Shown piece by piece: positions 21,657 through 30,618 of a stretch of DNA of 64,000 nucleotides. The position numbers were made by a program, and so were the translations under genes. Below the pieces are notes generated by a model, which did no database searches, was not told where the DNA came from, and was given only the letters and a program-made list of their open reading frames with translations. Numbering within the stretch: position 1 is the stretch's first letter; the number at the start of each line of letters is the position of its first letter. The DNA is from Clostridium sp. BJN0013 (GTDB taxonomy: Bacteria; Bacillota; Clostridia; Clostridiales; Clostridiaceae), in contig NZ_CP162495.1 in assembly GCF_040939125.1 (NCBI RefSeq), forward strand, positions 186,001 through 250,000, in the 5' to 3' direction.

Positions 21657-21858
21657 TTTATCCGAATGCTTCAATTAGCTAATACTCTCATTCTCTTCAA
21701 ATTAGGAGATAAACACTGCTATGCGCTTGGATAAGTTCTTCCCCTAAAGGATAACGTATTCTAAGTGCTAAAGACACTAAGAATACTGTTAATAAGGTTC
21801 AGATGGAAAAAAGCATTCCTCATGGGCAAACTCTACCTGAACTTAAGAATCACTTGAT
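21657..21858 (-). repeat. Dispersed hairpin element, long form, copy 3
   Basis: About 202 bp between the motB terminator and the trmN6-like gene, antisense to both. Head ATCAAGTGATTCTTAAGTTC at 21858, hairpin arms CAGGTAGA and TCCATCTG, and a tail ending GGATAAA. It carries the additional hairpin cassette (21741-21793: GTATTCTAAGTG pairing with CACTAAGAATAC). Confidence 0.8.
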
Positions 21859-21925
21859 GACTATTTGACAATGTAAAGTATTTAAATCATAATTAAAAAT
21901 ATCAATTTGAAAATGAGGTATTTAT

Positions 21926-22666
21926 GTGAATAATAATTTATTAAGAAATGATGAAACTTTAGATGACTTACAATTAAAAGGATTATATATTATACAAAAA
22001 AAAGATGCTTTTAGGTTTGGGGTAGATGCAGTGCTACTTGCCAATTTTGCTAGAGTAAAAAGAGGAGATAGGGTAATAGATTTGTGCAGTGGTACAGGAA
22101 TAGTTCCATTTATATTATCAGGAAAAACACCGGCAAGTAAAATAATAGGTATAGAAATACAGAAAGATATGGTGGAAATGTCCATAAGATCTGCAAAATT
22201 CAATAATATGGAAAATATTATAGAGTTTATTAATAAGGATTTAAAAGATTTAAATTATTTGAGGAATATCCCTAGAGTAGATGTGGTTACAGTTAATCCA
22301 CCTTACAAATTGAAAAACTCTGGAATCATAAATTTAAAAAATAAAAATGCCATTGCCAGGCATGAAATATGTTGTGAATTAGAGGATGTTATAAAGGCAG
22401 CTAAAGCGCTCCTGAAAGATAATGGCAAAATTTATATGATACATAGACCGGATAGAATGGCAGATATTATTTGTACTATGAGACAGTATAAGATAGAACC
22501 TAAATTCATAAGAATGGTTCAGCCTGATGTAAGTAAGGCTCCTAACATGGTACTTATAGAAGGACAAAATAATGGAGGACGATTTTTAAAATGGGGTGTG
22601 CCTGTATATGTACATGAGTTAGATGGAAGTTATACGGAAGAAATTAACAAAATATATGGAAGATAA
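21926..22666 (+). CDS. tRNA1(Val) (adenine(37)-N6)-methyltransferase family (TrmN6/YabB)
   Basis: 246 residues. Class I SAM-dependent methyltransferase: RFGVDAVLLANFA, DLCSGTGIVPFIL (SAM motif I), IGIEIQKDMVEMS (acidic ribose-binding residue), and the catalytic NPPY within VTVNPPYK. The protein matches the YabB/YfiC group that methylates A37 of tRNA. GTG 21926 is the start; ATG two bases earlier is out of frame. It lies 15 nt before rsmI, as in Bacillus (yabB-yazA-yabC), but without yazA. Confidence 0.88.
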   Translation: MNNNLLRNDETLDDLQLKGLYIIQKKDAFRFGVDAVLLANFARVKRGDRVIDLCSGTGIVPFILSGKTPASKIIGIEIQKDMVEMSIRSAKFNNMENIIEFINKDLKDLNYLRNIPRVDVVTVNPPYKLKNSGIINLKNKNAIARHEICCELEDVIKAAKALLKDNGKIYMIHRPDRMADIICTMRQYKIEPKFIRMVQPDVSKAPNMVLIEGQNNGGRFLKWGVPVYVHELDGSYTEEINKIYGR

Positions 22667-22681
22667 GAAGAGAGGTAAATC

Positions 22682-23521
22682 ATGGGTAAACTTTTTTTAG
22701 TGGCAACTCCTATAGGAAATTTAAAAGACATAACTTTAAGAGCTTTAGAAACACTAGAAAGTGTGGATTTAATAGCAGCAGAAGATACCAGACAGAGCTT
22801 AAAGTTATTAAATCATTTTAATATAAAAAAGCCTCTTATAAGCTATTATAAATATAATGAAAATGGTAAGAGTGAATTGTTAATAGAAAAACTAAGAGAT
22901 GGAAAAAGTATAGCATTGGTAAGTGATGCAGGTACCCCGGGGATATCAGATCCAGGAAGTGTTATTGTACGTAAGTGTATAGAAGAAGGGATAGATTTTG
23001 AAGTATTACCCGGTGCTAATGCTGTAACTACAGCATTAGTTTATTCGGGTATGGATACTTCTCAATTCATGTTTATGGGATTTTTACCCAGGGAAAATAA
23101 AGATAAAAAAATTTTTTTACAGAGTGTAAAGGATAGAAGGGAAACCCTTATAATGTATGAATCTCCACATAGATTAATACATACTTTAGAAGCTTTGAAA
23201 GATATTTTAGGTAATAGACATATAGCCATATGTAGGGAACTTACCAAAATTTATGAAGAAATATTAAGATTTACTATAGAAGAATCTATAAATTATTATT
23301 CTGGCAGAAATATAAAAGGAGAATTTGTTCTTGTAATAGAAGGTAAGGATAAAAAAGAACTTTTACAAGAGAAAAAGAAAAAATGGGAAGATTTATCTAT
23401 AGAAGATCATATAAAGATGTATATTGATAAGGGATTAGATAAAAAAGAGGCTGTAAAAAAAGTAGCCAAGGATAGAAATGTTTGTAAATCTAAAATTTAT
23501 AAATATTCTATTAATTTATAA
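22682..23521 (+). CDS. rsmI: 16S rRNA (cytidine(1402)-2'-O)-methyltransferase
   Basis: 279 residues, full length. Tetrapyrrole-methylase fold with LFLVATPIGNLKDITLRALE at the N-terminus, AEDTRQSLKLL, SDAGTPGISDPGS (SAM-binding loop) and PGANAVTTALVYSGMDT. A C-terminal RsmI helical domain includes LDKKEAVKKVAKDR. It methylates the 2'-hydroxyl of C1402 in the decoding centre. ATG after AGAGAGGTAAATC. Confidence 0.93.
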   Translation: MGKLFLVATPIGNLKDITLRALETLESVDLIAAEDTRQSLKLLNHFNIKKPLISYYKYNENGKSELLIEKLRDGKSIALVSDAGTPGISDPGSVIVRKCIEEGIDFEVLPGANAVTTALVYSGMDTSQFMFMGFLPRENKDKKIFLQSVKDRRETLIMYESPHRLIHTLEALKDILGNRHIAICRELTKIYEEILRFTIEESINYYSGRNIKGEFVLVIEGKDKKELLQEKKKKWEDLSIEDHIKMYIDKGLDKKEAVKKVAKDRNVCKSKIYKYSINL

Positions 23522-23869
23522 CAGTGGAATATAAAATTAAAATGAAATAATAAAAATAATAATGTGATAAAGTATTATCTTATTAGAAAATATAATAGAA
23601 AATAATCAATTTATCAATGAAGATTGTGGATTTACAGTAAAAATTTAATTTTTATTAAGAAGATTTTATATAAACGTTGAGAAGTATTCCAATTTAATGA
23701 TATAATATACACATGTTAAATTTAAAACTATACTTAAATCAATTAGGTATGGTTTTAAGTTTTGTTTAAAGGAGACTCTAAACCTGTAATTTAGAGTAAA
23801 ACATTTGCTCTTCTTAATTTATATTAAAGGAGAAAATTTGTTAAATATTTTACAAGGAGGTATGAAATA
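23522..23869 (+). other. Intergenic leader with a small hairpin before the NlpC/P60 gene
   Basis: 348 AT-rich bases. An 8-bp hairpin, ACTCTAAA (23775-23782), loop CCTGTAA, TTTAGAGT (23790-23797), sits in the probable 5' UTR. I considered a c-di-AMP riboswitch because such genes are often controlled that way, but I see no convincing ydaO core. Nothing else recognised. Confidence 0.4.
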
Positions 23870-24958
23870 TTGAATAAAAAAACTTTGTCTGTTGTAATTG
23901 CCCTAGCTATGTCATTGTCAATAGCTGGAAATGTATTAGCGGCACCTGGCAGTTCAAATTCATTAACTGAAGTTAAACAGGAAAAACAACAGTTAGAAAT
24001 TAAAGTTGAAAAATTAAACAGTGAAATAGTACAAGTTATACAGAAGATTGATGCCAATAAAAAGGACATCGCTAAAGTTTCAGATAATATGAAAAAGACC
24101 CAAGATAATATAGAGTCTACTGAGAAGGATATAGAAAGTCAACAGGAATTATTTAACAAGAGGGTAAAGGTCATGTATATAAATGGTATGGACAGTTATC
24201 TTGGTGTTATACTTGATGCAGATAGTTTAAATGATTTTATATCCAGAATAGATAATATAAAGAAGATAATGGGTTTTGATAAACAAGTTATAGGCAGTTT
24301 AACGGATAAAAAAGAACAGTTGGATGAGGACAAGCAAAAATTAGATAGTGAAAATAATAGACTCTTAGCATTAAAATCTGAAAATGAAGAAAAGTTGTCC
24401 AAGCTTAATAGTGATAAAGAGACTCAAACTAATTTAATAGCTGACTTAAATAAAAAAGAAGAGGCTCTTGAAGCAGTAGATACTACTACTTCACAAGTAA
24501 TAGCTACGGCATCAAATAATGTACAGCAGATTAGGGAGTCTGCGCCAAGAATTACTAACTCCGATGGAAGTTCAAGCATAAGTGTTTCAAGAGGTGGACA
24601 ACAATTAGTATCTTCCAGTGCAGTGGTTGCATATGCTTCTAATTTTTTAGGTGTTCCCTATGTGTGGGGAGGAACATCTCCTTCAGGTTTTGATTGTTCG
24701 GGTTTAGTCCAGTATGTATATGCACATTTTGGAGTTAATCTTCCAAGAGTTTCACAAGATCAGCAAAAGTCAGGTACAGCTGTATCTAGAAGTGAACTTG
24801 AACCAGGAGATTTAGTATTTTTTGGTTATCCTGCATATCATGTTGGCATATATGTAGGTAATGGAGCTTTTATTAATGCACCTAAAACAGGAGATGTAGT
24901 CAAGATAGCATCTTTGGATGCCAGATCTGATTTTAGTGGAGGAAGACGAGTTAAATAA
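23870..24958 (+). CDS. Secreted NlpC/P60 peptidoglycan endopeptidase with coiled-coil domain
   Basis: 362 residues, TTG 23870 after ACAAGGAGG. Signal peptide: MNKKTLSVVIALAMSLSIAG, cleaved near VLA-APG. Residues about 30-200 form a long coiled coil, like CwlO/PcsB. The C-terminal NlpC/P60 domain (about 250-360) has YVWGGTSPSGFDCSGLVQYV with the nucleophile Cys, and YHVGIYVGNG with the His; the third position, often His, reads Asn in FINAP. It cleaves D-Glu-diamino acid bonds in the stem peptide. Coiled-coil versions are usually kept inactive and activated by FtsEX; that partnership is inference. Confidence 0.9.
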   Translation: MNKKTLSVVIALAMSLSIAGNVLAAPGSSNSLTEVKQEKQQLEIKVEKLNSEIVQVIQKIDANKKDIAKVSDNMKKTQDNIESTEKDIESQQELFNKRVKVMYINGMDSYLGVILDADSLNDFISRIDNIKKIMGFDKQVIGSLTDKKEQLDEDKQKLDSENNRLLALKSENEEKLSKLNSDKETQTNLIADLNKKEEALEAVDTTTSQVIATASNNVQQIRESAPRITNSDGSSSISVSRGGQQLVSSSAVVAYASNFLGVPYVWGGTSPSGFDCSGLVQYVYAHFGVNLPRVSQDQQKSGTAVSRSELEPGDLVFFGYPAYHVGIYVGNGAFINAPKTGDVVKIASLDARSDFSGGRRVK

Positions 24959-25068
24959 CATAATAATAGACATAGACTAAAAAGACATATATACATAGTT
25001 AGCTTTATTTTAACTACAAAGAGTTTAGCTGTGATGTTTTACAAGTATATTAATAATTAGGAATAAAT

Positions 25069-25104
25069 AAAAAACTGACATCGAAATTTCGATGTCAGTT
25101 TTTT
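25069..25104. terminator. Bidirectional terminator between NlpC/P60 and abrB
   Basis: A perfect 18-bp palindrome, AAAAAACTGACATCGAAA and its complement, flanked by A and T runs. It serves both convergent genes. Confidence 0.9.
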
Positions 25105-25113
25105 ATGTAATTG

Positions 25114-25359
25114 TTATTTTCCTTCTTTTAATTCATTTAGACAGCTTTTGCAGATATTTTTGCCTCTATAGTTTACTACATCTCGTGCATCACCACAAAA
25201 AATACATGCAGGTTCATATTTCTTTAATATGATTTGTTCGCCATCTACATATATTTCTAAGGCATCCTTTTCAGCGATGTCTAGAGTTCTTCTTAATTCT
25301 ATAGGAATAACAATTCTTCCTAGCTCGTCTACTCTTCTTACAACACCTGTCGATTTCAT
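25114..25359 (-). CDS. abrB: AbrB-family transition-state regulator
   Basis: 81 residues from ATG 25359, eight bases after GGGGG; an upstream in-frame ATG at 25392 has no such site. N-terminal AbrB swapped-hairpin DNA-binding domain MKSTGVVRRVDELGRIVIPI-ELRRTL. The C-terminal part has CIFCGDARDV and ICKSCLNEL, a CxxC...CxxC pair typical of clostridial AbrB and likely zinc-binding. It probably represses or tunes transition-state genes. Has its own strong promoter (25405-25433). Confidence 0.92.
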   Translation of the reverse strand: MKSTGVVRRVDELGRIVIPIELRRTLDIAEKDALEIYVDGEQIILKKYEPACIFCGDARDVVNYRGKNICKSCLNELKEGK

Positions 25360-25404
25360 TTGTTTTCCCCCTTTGATTCCATAATTCGACATAGATACAA
25401 TTAA

Positions 25405-25433
25405 ATAATAGCAAAAATTACATTAAAAGTCAA
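25405..25433 (-). promoter_or_regulatory. abrB promoter
   Basis: On the minus strand TTGACT (25428-25433), 17-base spacer, TATTAT (25405-25410). The rest of the 390-base gap to 25752 is very AT-rich with no further signal I can support. Confidence 0.75.
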
Positions 25434-25751
25434 CACATTTTGATAAGATATTTTACAAATTTCTTATCAAATTCCATCTAAAGTTAATATACTACCAAAA
25501 TATACAAAAGTCAATAATAATTACAATTTTGTAATGGTTTAATCTTGGGATTAATGATAAAATAAAAGAAAAAATTAGATAACTTTTCAAATATATATAT
25601 AAGAAAAAAGTAACTAAATGGATAATTCATATTATATGTCGAAATTCCAAATGAACTATTCAGATTATATTAATTTTAAAATAAGGAAGTTTTATCTGTA
25701 GAAATTCAGTATTCTTGTATGATAAAATAAATAGGGGAGTAGGTGATAAAT

Positions 25752-27146
25752 TTGAATTATATAAAAAAATTTATTTATGATGTAAAAGATATAATTAATG
25801 AAGTAGAAGGAGAACTTTATTTAGTAGGAGGATATATAAGAAATAAGTTAATAAATATAGTCTCTCAGCCTAAAGATGCAGATTTTGTGTTTAATGGAGA
25901 TATTCATGAACTTATAAATAAACTTCAAAATAAAGGATATAAATTTTTCCCTATAAAAAAAAGTGTATCTATATATAGATGTGTAAAAGATCAAAGTAAA
26001 ATAGACGTATCTCTTATGAAAGGAAATTCCATTGAAGAAGATTTGGGAAATAGAGATTTTACAATTAATGCCATAGCCTTAAGACTTGGCGATAATAAAA
26101 TAATAGATCCTTTTTATGGAAGAAGGGCAATTCAGAGTAGGATAATAAAAAATGTTACTGATAGAAGTCTAGAATATGATCCTTGTAGAATATTAAGGGG
26201 TATTAGATTTTGTATAAGTTTAGGGATGCATTTTAATTTAGAAACTGAGAATAATATTGAAAAATTCAAAGGTAAAATAGTGGATCTACCCAAGGAAAGA
26301 ATTTTCAACGAACTTATGCTTATAATAGAAAGTGATAAATATGGAAGAGCCTTTGAAATTCTTGATAATTATAGAATACTAAGGTATATAATTCCTTATA
26401 TAGAAGAATCTAAAACTATAGGAAAATGTAAATATCATGTTGAAGATGTATTTACTCATTTAAATTTAACTTATGGAATATTTAAAGATATTTTAAATGG
26501 CAGTATAAATTTTGAAAATTTAGATATCAATAAATTAAATACTAAAATGGGTGAATTTAAATTAAAAGAATATTTAGCTTTGGCCTGCTTTTTACATGAT
26601 ATAGGCAAATATGAAGCGTATAAAAAAGTAGGAGATAAAGTAAGTTTTTACAAACATGAAATAAAGGGAGCTGCTATATGTAGAAATTTTTGCAATTATA
26701 TGAAATTATCTAAAAAGGCAACAAAATATATAGAAAATATAGTAGAAGGACATATGTATCCACTGAGCATTTTTACAAATAAAACTATAAATAGAAAAAA
26801 GGCTTTTTATAAATTTTTTAATAAATATGATGGATATGTAGTAGAAATAATTATTACTGCGTTTTGTGATAATTGTGCTACCAAAATGTTATTAGAGATA
26901 AAAGATAAAAATTCAGGGTTTAAAGAATTTATTGAGGAGATGTTAAAAGAATATAAATTATATTGTAGTATACGAGATAATAAAATTCTAAGTGGAGAAG
27001 AGGTTGTTGAAGTATTGGTTAAATCAGGACCTCAGGTAAAAACTGCAATTGAAAGTATTCGTAGGCTCAGATATTTAGGCGAAATAATTACTAGAGAAGA
27101 TGCATTAAATTATTTAAAATCACAGACTTCTAAAATTTATATTTAA
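25752..27146 (+). CDS. tRNA nucleotidyltransferase / poly(A) polymerase with HD domain
   Basis: About 464 residues from TTG 25752 (six bases after AGGTG). Class II nucleotidyltransferase head: ELYLVGGYIRNKLI, DADFV (catalytic carboxylates), RDFTINAIAL, DPCRILRGIRFC. A central ACLFHDIGK-type HD motif (LACFLHDIGKYEAYKK), then KHEIKGA. It adds or repairs the CCA end of tRNAs. The HD domain in this group may act as a phosphohydrolase. It is longer than bacterial CCA-only enzymes and might be either a CCA-adding or an A-adding enzyme. Confidence 0.85.
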   Translation: MNYIKKFIYDVKDIINEVEGELYLVGGYIRNKLINIVSQPKDADFVFNGDIHELINKLQNKGYKFFPIKKSVSIYRCVKDQSKIDVSLMKGNSIEEDLGNRDFTINAIALRLGDNKIIDPFYGRRAIQSRIIKNVTDRSLEYDPCRILRGIRFCISLGMHFNLETENNIEKFKGKIVDLPKERIFNELMLIIESDKYGRAFEILDNYRILRYIIPYIEESKTIGKCKYHVEDVFTHLNLTYGIFKDILNGSINFENLDINKLNTKMGEFKLKEYLALACFLHDIGKYEAYKKVGDKVSFYKHEIKGAAICRNFCNYMKLSKKATKYIENIVEGHMYPLSIFTNKTINRKKAFYKFFNKYDGYVVEIIITAFCDNCATKMLLEIKDKNSGFKEFIEEMLKEYKLYCSIRDNKILSGEEVVEVLVKSGPQVKTAIESIRRLRYLGEIITREDALNYLKSQTSKIYI

Positions 27147-27199
27147 CTTAATTAAAAGAATACCCGTTTACGATATAAATAAGTATTTATATTGATTAC

Positions 27200-27251
27200 A
27201 AAAGGAGTGCTGCAAAACTACCTTTTAAAGTAGTTTTGCAGCACTCCTTTT
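27200..27251. terminator. Bidirectional terminator between nucleotidyltransferase and rubrerythrin
   Basis: A perfect 22-bp stem: AAAAGGAGTGCTGCAAAACT then AC, loop CTTTTAAA, and the complement. Very strong; serves both convergent genes. Confidence 0.92.
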
Positions 27252-27258
27252 GAAGTTA

Positions 27259-27843
27259 CTAATAGTTTTCTATAAATATTTCAAAATATGATTGAGGATG
27301 TGCACAGGAAGGACAAACTTCAGGAGCAAATACTCCTTCATAAATATATCCGCAGTTAATACATTTCCATTTGTGTACTTTTTGCTTTTTAAATACGGTA
27401 TTGTTTTCTATATTTTTAAGTAAAGCTAAATATCTTTCTTCATGATGTTTTTCAACTTCAGCTATTTTTCTAAAAACCTCTGCTATATCAGAAAAACCTT
27501 CTTTATCAGCTATGTCAGCAAATTCTGGATAAAGTTTCGACCATTCTTCATTCTCACCTTTTGCAGCTGCTTTAAGAATTGTTTTGGTATCTCCCAGAGC
27601 AACTGGATAAGAAGCATTTATTTCTACAGATTCTCCTAATAAATCTTCATTTAAAAATTTAAAAAATCTTTTGGCATGTTCTTTCTCATTTTCAGCAGTT
27701 TCTAAAAATATGTTAGAAATTTGAACATAACCTTCCTTTTTAGCAGTAGATGAATAATAAGTGTATCTATTTCTTGCTTGAGATTCTCCTGCAAAAGCCT
27801 TCATTAAATTTTCAGCAGTTTTTGTACCTTTTAAAGATGCCAT
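27259..27843 (-). CDS. rbr: Rubrerythrin
   Basis: 194 residues. An N-terminal four-helix diiron domain with EXXH-type ligands: [40 protein letters not shown]-terminal rubredoxin domain has [10 protein letters not shown] and CPSCAHP. The protein reduces hydrogen peroxide in anaerobes. ATG follows AGGAGGTAATTTCT. It neighbours the desulfoferrodoxin gene, forming an oxygen-defence pair separated by a hairpin element. Confidence 0.95.
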   Translation of the reverse strand: MASLKGTKTAENLMKAFAGESQARNRYTYYSSTAKKEGYVQISNIFLETAENEKEHAKRFFKFLNEDLLGESVEINASYPVALGDTKTILKAAAKGENEEWSKLYPEFADIADKEGFSDIAEVFRKIAEVEKHHEERYLALLKNIENNTVFKKQKVHKWKCINCGYIYEGVFAPEVCPSCAHPQSYFEIFIENY

Positions 27844-28007
27844 AGAAATTACCTCCTAAAAATAAATTAATATTTTGTTTTATAATTTAAAAATAAGTAT
27901 TTTTTAATACATTTATAAGTAACTTGATTGATAATTTTTAATGACTATTTATCAAATAGATTAATAGTCTTCTCAGTTTATTTAGGAGACTATCATAAAA
28001 CATAAGT

Positions 28008-28210
28008 TTTTATCCGAACGCTACCATTGCTAATACTCTCATCTTCTTCAAAGTGGGAAATAAGCACTGCTACGCGCCTGGATAAGTTCTTCCCCTAAAG
28101 GATAACGTATTCTAAGTGCTAAAGACACTAAGAATACTGTTAATAAGGTTCATGATGGAAATAAGCAGTTCTCTACAGTAAACTCCACCTGAACCTAAGA
28201 ATAACTTGAT
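28008..28210 (-). repeat. Dispersed hairpin element, long form, copy 4
   Basis: About 203 bp, sense relative to the dfx gene; it begins one base past the dfx stop (ATCAAGTTATTCTTAGGTTC). The head arm CAGGTGGA is followed by TCCATCATGAACCT. The additional cassette lies at 28092-28145. The tail ends CGTTCGGATAAA at 28008. Located between dfx and rbr, so it could be part of the dfx 3' UTR. The remaining 27844-28007 holds the probable rbr promoter region, with no clear hexamers. Confidence 0.8.
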
Positions 28211-28584
28211 TATTTTTTCCAGAGTCCATGTAAATTACAATATTCTCGTGCCATTACTAATTTTTCATCTAATTTAAATGTAGCTTCTGGTTTTTCTCCT
28301 GGTTTCAAATACTTTCTATAAATTTTATTTTCAGTATGAACCTCAATCCATTGAATATAATGTTCTGGCAGCATTGGATGTTCAACTGATCCAACTTTAA
28401 CTACTACTCCTCCATCTATTTCTTCGATTACGGGTACATGCTTTTCAGAAGCTGCATCTACAGTATTTTCTTCAATAAGCTTCATTGGTTGACCACAGCA
28501 AGCCAAAGTGCCTCCTCCATTATAAAGAACCTCCACTATGTTTCCACAGACTTCACATTTATATACTTGCTTAATTTCTATCAT
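28210..28584 (-). CDS. dfx: Desulfoferrodoxin / superoxide reductase
   Basis: 124 residues. The N-terminal desulforedoxin domain has CEVCGN (residues 10-13) and LACCGQP (29-30), binding Fe(SCys)4. The neelaredoxin domain carries the His ligands EKHVPVIE and [13 protein letters not shown], plus CNLHG supplying the Cys and His of the catalytic Fe(His)4Cys site. It reduces superoxide to peroxide, which rubrerythrin next door can remove. Ends at a TAA immediately before the hairpin element head. ATG after TTAAGGAGGAATAATT. Confidence 0.95.
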   Translation of the reverse strand: MIEIKQVYKCEVCGNIVEVLYNGGGTLACCGQPMKLIEENTVDAASEKHVPVIEEIDGGVVVKVGSVEHPMLPEHYIQWIEVHTENKIYRKYLKPGEKPEATFKLDEKLVMAREYCNLHGLWKK

Positions 28585-28630
28585 AATTATTCCTCCTTAA
28601 TATTTATAACTGAAAAATATTTTTTTATAT

Positions 28631-28650
28631 TGACCTAAGAATCACTTGAT
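28631..28650 (-). repeat. Short head fragment of the dispersed hairpin element
   Basis: ATCAAGTGATTCTTAGGTCA matches the element head for about 19 bases, then ends. It follows the stop of the small zinc-ribbon gene by 4 bases, mirroring the placement of full copies after other genes. Short matches can arise by chance, but position and exact match support it. Confidence 0.5.
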
Positions 28651-28654
28651 AATA

Positions 28655-28825
28655 TTAAATTTTTTCAAATTCTATACGATGGCACCTAGGACAACGATGT
28701 AAAAAATCTGTATCCTTTCCAAGAACTACTATTTCACCATATGTAGTACATTTATAGTTACCTTTACCTGGTTTATTACCTATACAAAATTTAACATGTA
28801 AGTAATGCCTCCTCTCATTACACAT
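28655..28825 (-). CDS. Small zinc-ribbon protein, possibly degenerate
   Basis: 56 residues if ATG 28825 is used. The conserved-looking core starts VKFCIGNKPGKGNYKC and ends HRCPRCHRIEFEKI. The second zinc knuckle CPRC is intact, but the first reads CTTY, one Cys being replaced by Tyr. The strong GAGGAGG site lies downstream of ATG 28825 and points to ATG 28797, which is out of frame and hits a stop after five codons. So the start signal and the protein frame disagree. Either an unusual start is used or a frameshift has occurred. It sits next to dfx and rbr and could be a rubredoxin-like partner. Confidence 0.5.
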   Translation of the reverse strand: MCNERRHYLHVKFCIGNKPGKGNYKCTTYGEIVVLGKDTDFLHRCPRCHRIEFEKI

Positions 28826-29021
28826 ATTAGTTTATTTTTTAGCCTAAGTACTAAATTGAATTTACTCTTTAATTATACCCTAAAAAAATTAAATATTCAA
28901 TAGTTATTATAGTTTTTTAATAAATAGTTTTAAATAATAATAATTTAAAATTATTTATATAGTTGTAAAGACATTATTTTAAGAGAGTTCTTATTCGTTA
29001 TATAATTAGCTTAATTAAGAG

Positions 29022-29110
29022 CAACTGTACAGGATTATGAAGGTAGGTTTAAGGGAATTAGACGAATGCGAGATAATAAAATTGCTTGCAGCCTGTATCA
29101 AGTACAGTTG
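29022..29110. repeat. Inverted repeat bracketing 71 bases
   Basis: CAACTGTAC (29022-29030) and GTACAGTTG (29102-29110) form a perfect 9-bp stem, extended by AGG and CCTG inside. The enclosed sequence is more G-rich than its surroundings (AGGTAGGTTTAAGGG, GCTTGCAGCC). It could be a small structured RNA or a relic. The rest of 28826-29124 is AT-rich. Confidence 0.4.
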
Positions 29111-29124
29111 ACATCTTAAAAGTG

Positions 29125-29976
29125 TTATTGTAAAGCAGTCTTTTCAATATTTGAGGAAAGTCTTTTTATGCCAAGATACATTATCAAAAGTCCAATGATA
29201 GATAATAGGGCTATAATAAGAATATTTGAGCTAATTAGCAATAAAAACTGTGGATAGCATTGAAGTAAAATGCTTGTAATTACATTATAGAGTATATCGC
29301 CAATTATACATAAATATAATGAATAAGTTTTTATATAAAGGTAACCTAATAAGATTCCAAGTATAAAAGCGCACATAAATGCTGCAGGGCTAAAGGTAGA
29401 TATTCCAAACAGCAGTGAGGATATCAATATTGCTTTTAGATTGGAATATTTTTTGGAAAGTCCGCCGACAATAATACCTCTAAATACAAACTCTGTTAAT
29501 AAAGGTCCAATGACATATGAGTATCCAATAAAAAATACAGGATTTTTATTAATAAGTTGTATGCTTTTCATAACTAAGCTAAATCCCGGAAGAATTTTAT
29601 CTATTGGCATCAAAAGTGAATCGAAAAACAGCAGATAACCTAAAACAATCAGTATTAGAAGCAATGAATTAATTAAAGTAAATTTTTTTACCGGTCTCAC
29701 TTTAATTTTATCTTTACTAAGATTAGTAATGTAATATCCATAGAATACTGCAGTAACTGCGAAAAAAGTAACTCCTAATATAAAAATAGACAATGACAAT
29801 TTTAATATGATATTGTTGAATAGGCTAATCACATGGAAACTGATGCCTAAAGAAAAATACAATATCAATATATAAGAAATTGCAGCAAGTACTGCATCTG
29901 TAATACTCAGCTTTTTAACCTCTGATTTTTCATTTTCAAGATTTGATAAAATTTTAAAAGAATTTAAATTAGACAT
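29125..29976 (-). CDS. CPBP-family intramembrane protease-like protein, altered active site
   Basis: 283 residues with eight or so hydrophobic segments. The CPBP (Rce1/Abi) signature motif EExxxR reads TEFVFRG, so the first Glu is Thr. The second motif FxxxH reads FGISTFS, lacking the His. The third (H/N) region reads GDILYNV. These changes make proteolysis doubtful. It is the last gene of a PadR-permease-prefix-CPBP operon. In related operons such proteins are tied to bacteriocin self-immunity or membrane stress, but no bacteriocin gene is visible. Function unknown. Confidence 0.7.
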   Translation of the reverse strand: MSNLNSFKILSNLENEKSEVKKLSITDAVLAAISYILILYFSLGISFHVISLFNNIILKLSLSIFILGVTFFAVTAVFYGYYITNLSKDKIKVRPVKKFTLINSLLLILIVLGYLLFFDSLLMPIDKILPGFSLVMKSIQLINKNPVFFIGYSYVIGPLLTEFVFRGIIVGGLSKKYSNLKAILISSLLFGISTFSPAAFMCAFILGILLGYLYIKTYSLYLCIIGDILYNVITSILLQCYPQFLLLISSNILIIALLSIIGLLIMYLGIKRLSSNIEKTALQ

Positions 29977-30024
29977 AATTAAACCTCCCCATAAAAATTA
30001 AATTTTTATTATTTCATTTTACTT

Positions 30025-30618
30025 TTATTTTTGATTTTGAAGTTTATTCTTAATGAAATATACCTTCATAATTAAAACTGTAATTAATATAATGCCAGAT
30101 ATAATGATTAAAGTTTCTTTTACGTGATTTGGAAAAAGTATAAAGGAAACAAAAAATACACTAAAGATGATATCGCATAGGGCTATTAGATATAAAAATA
30201 CGCTTTTGTTTTCAATATTGATATGTTGGTAGAAAGCAATGCACCCGATAATCCAAGAAATACTAAAAAGTAAAGAAGTAAGATTTTGAAAAGTAAGACT
30301 GCCATTATTAAAAAGAATATGAATGATGAACAAGATACAACCAGTTATAAAAATGGCAATTGCTGTTTTTACAATTTTCAAAGTAAACTCGCTTTTTCTT
30401 GTCCATATGCTGTTCATTTCTGAAATAACATTGTTTTCTTCACCAAAATTCTTCAAGGTAATTTTTATACTTTCTTCCTCGCTGAAACCTTGATCTTGCA
30501 GCTCTAATACCTCATCATGAAGGTTTGATTTCAGTTCTTCTCTAAGTATTTGGATATCCTTGTCAGATTCATTGAACTTGCTGCAAATACGGTCTACATA
30601 CAGGTCAATTTTATTCAT
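30025..30618 (-). CDS. Permease-prefix-domain membrane protein (PadR partner)
   Basis: 197 residues. The N-terminal 60 residues are soluble and helical: YVDRICSKFNESDKDIQILR then EELKSNLHDEVLEL and EEESIKITLKNFG, matching the permease-prefix / DUF1700-like domain often encoded after PadR regulators. Four hydrophobic segments follow (about 82-100, 108-125, 132-150, 160-182). It overlaps the PadR gene by 8 nt, so they are translationally coupled. Molecular role unknown; likely an anti-sigma-like or transporter-associated adaptor. Confidence 0.65.
   Translation of the reverse strand: MNKIDLYVDRICSKFNESDKDIQILREELKSNLHDEVLELQDQGFSEEESIKITLKNFGEENNVISEMNSIWTRKSEFTLKIVKTAIAIFITGCILFIIHILFNNGSLTFQNLTSLLFSISWIIGCIAFYQHINIENKSVFLYLIALCDIIFSVFFVSFILFPNHVKETLIIISGIILITVLIMKVYFIKNKLQNQK

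Noticed and set aside
23700-23869. c-di-AMP (ydaO) riboswitch before the NlpC/P60 gene
   Set aside because: Such genes often have one, but the conserved core is not visible in the leader.
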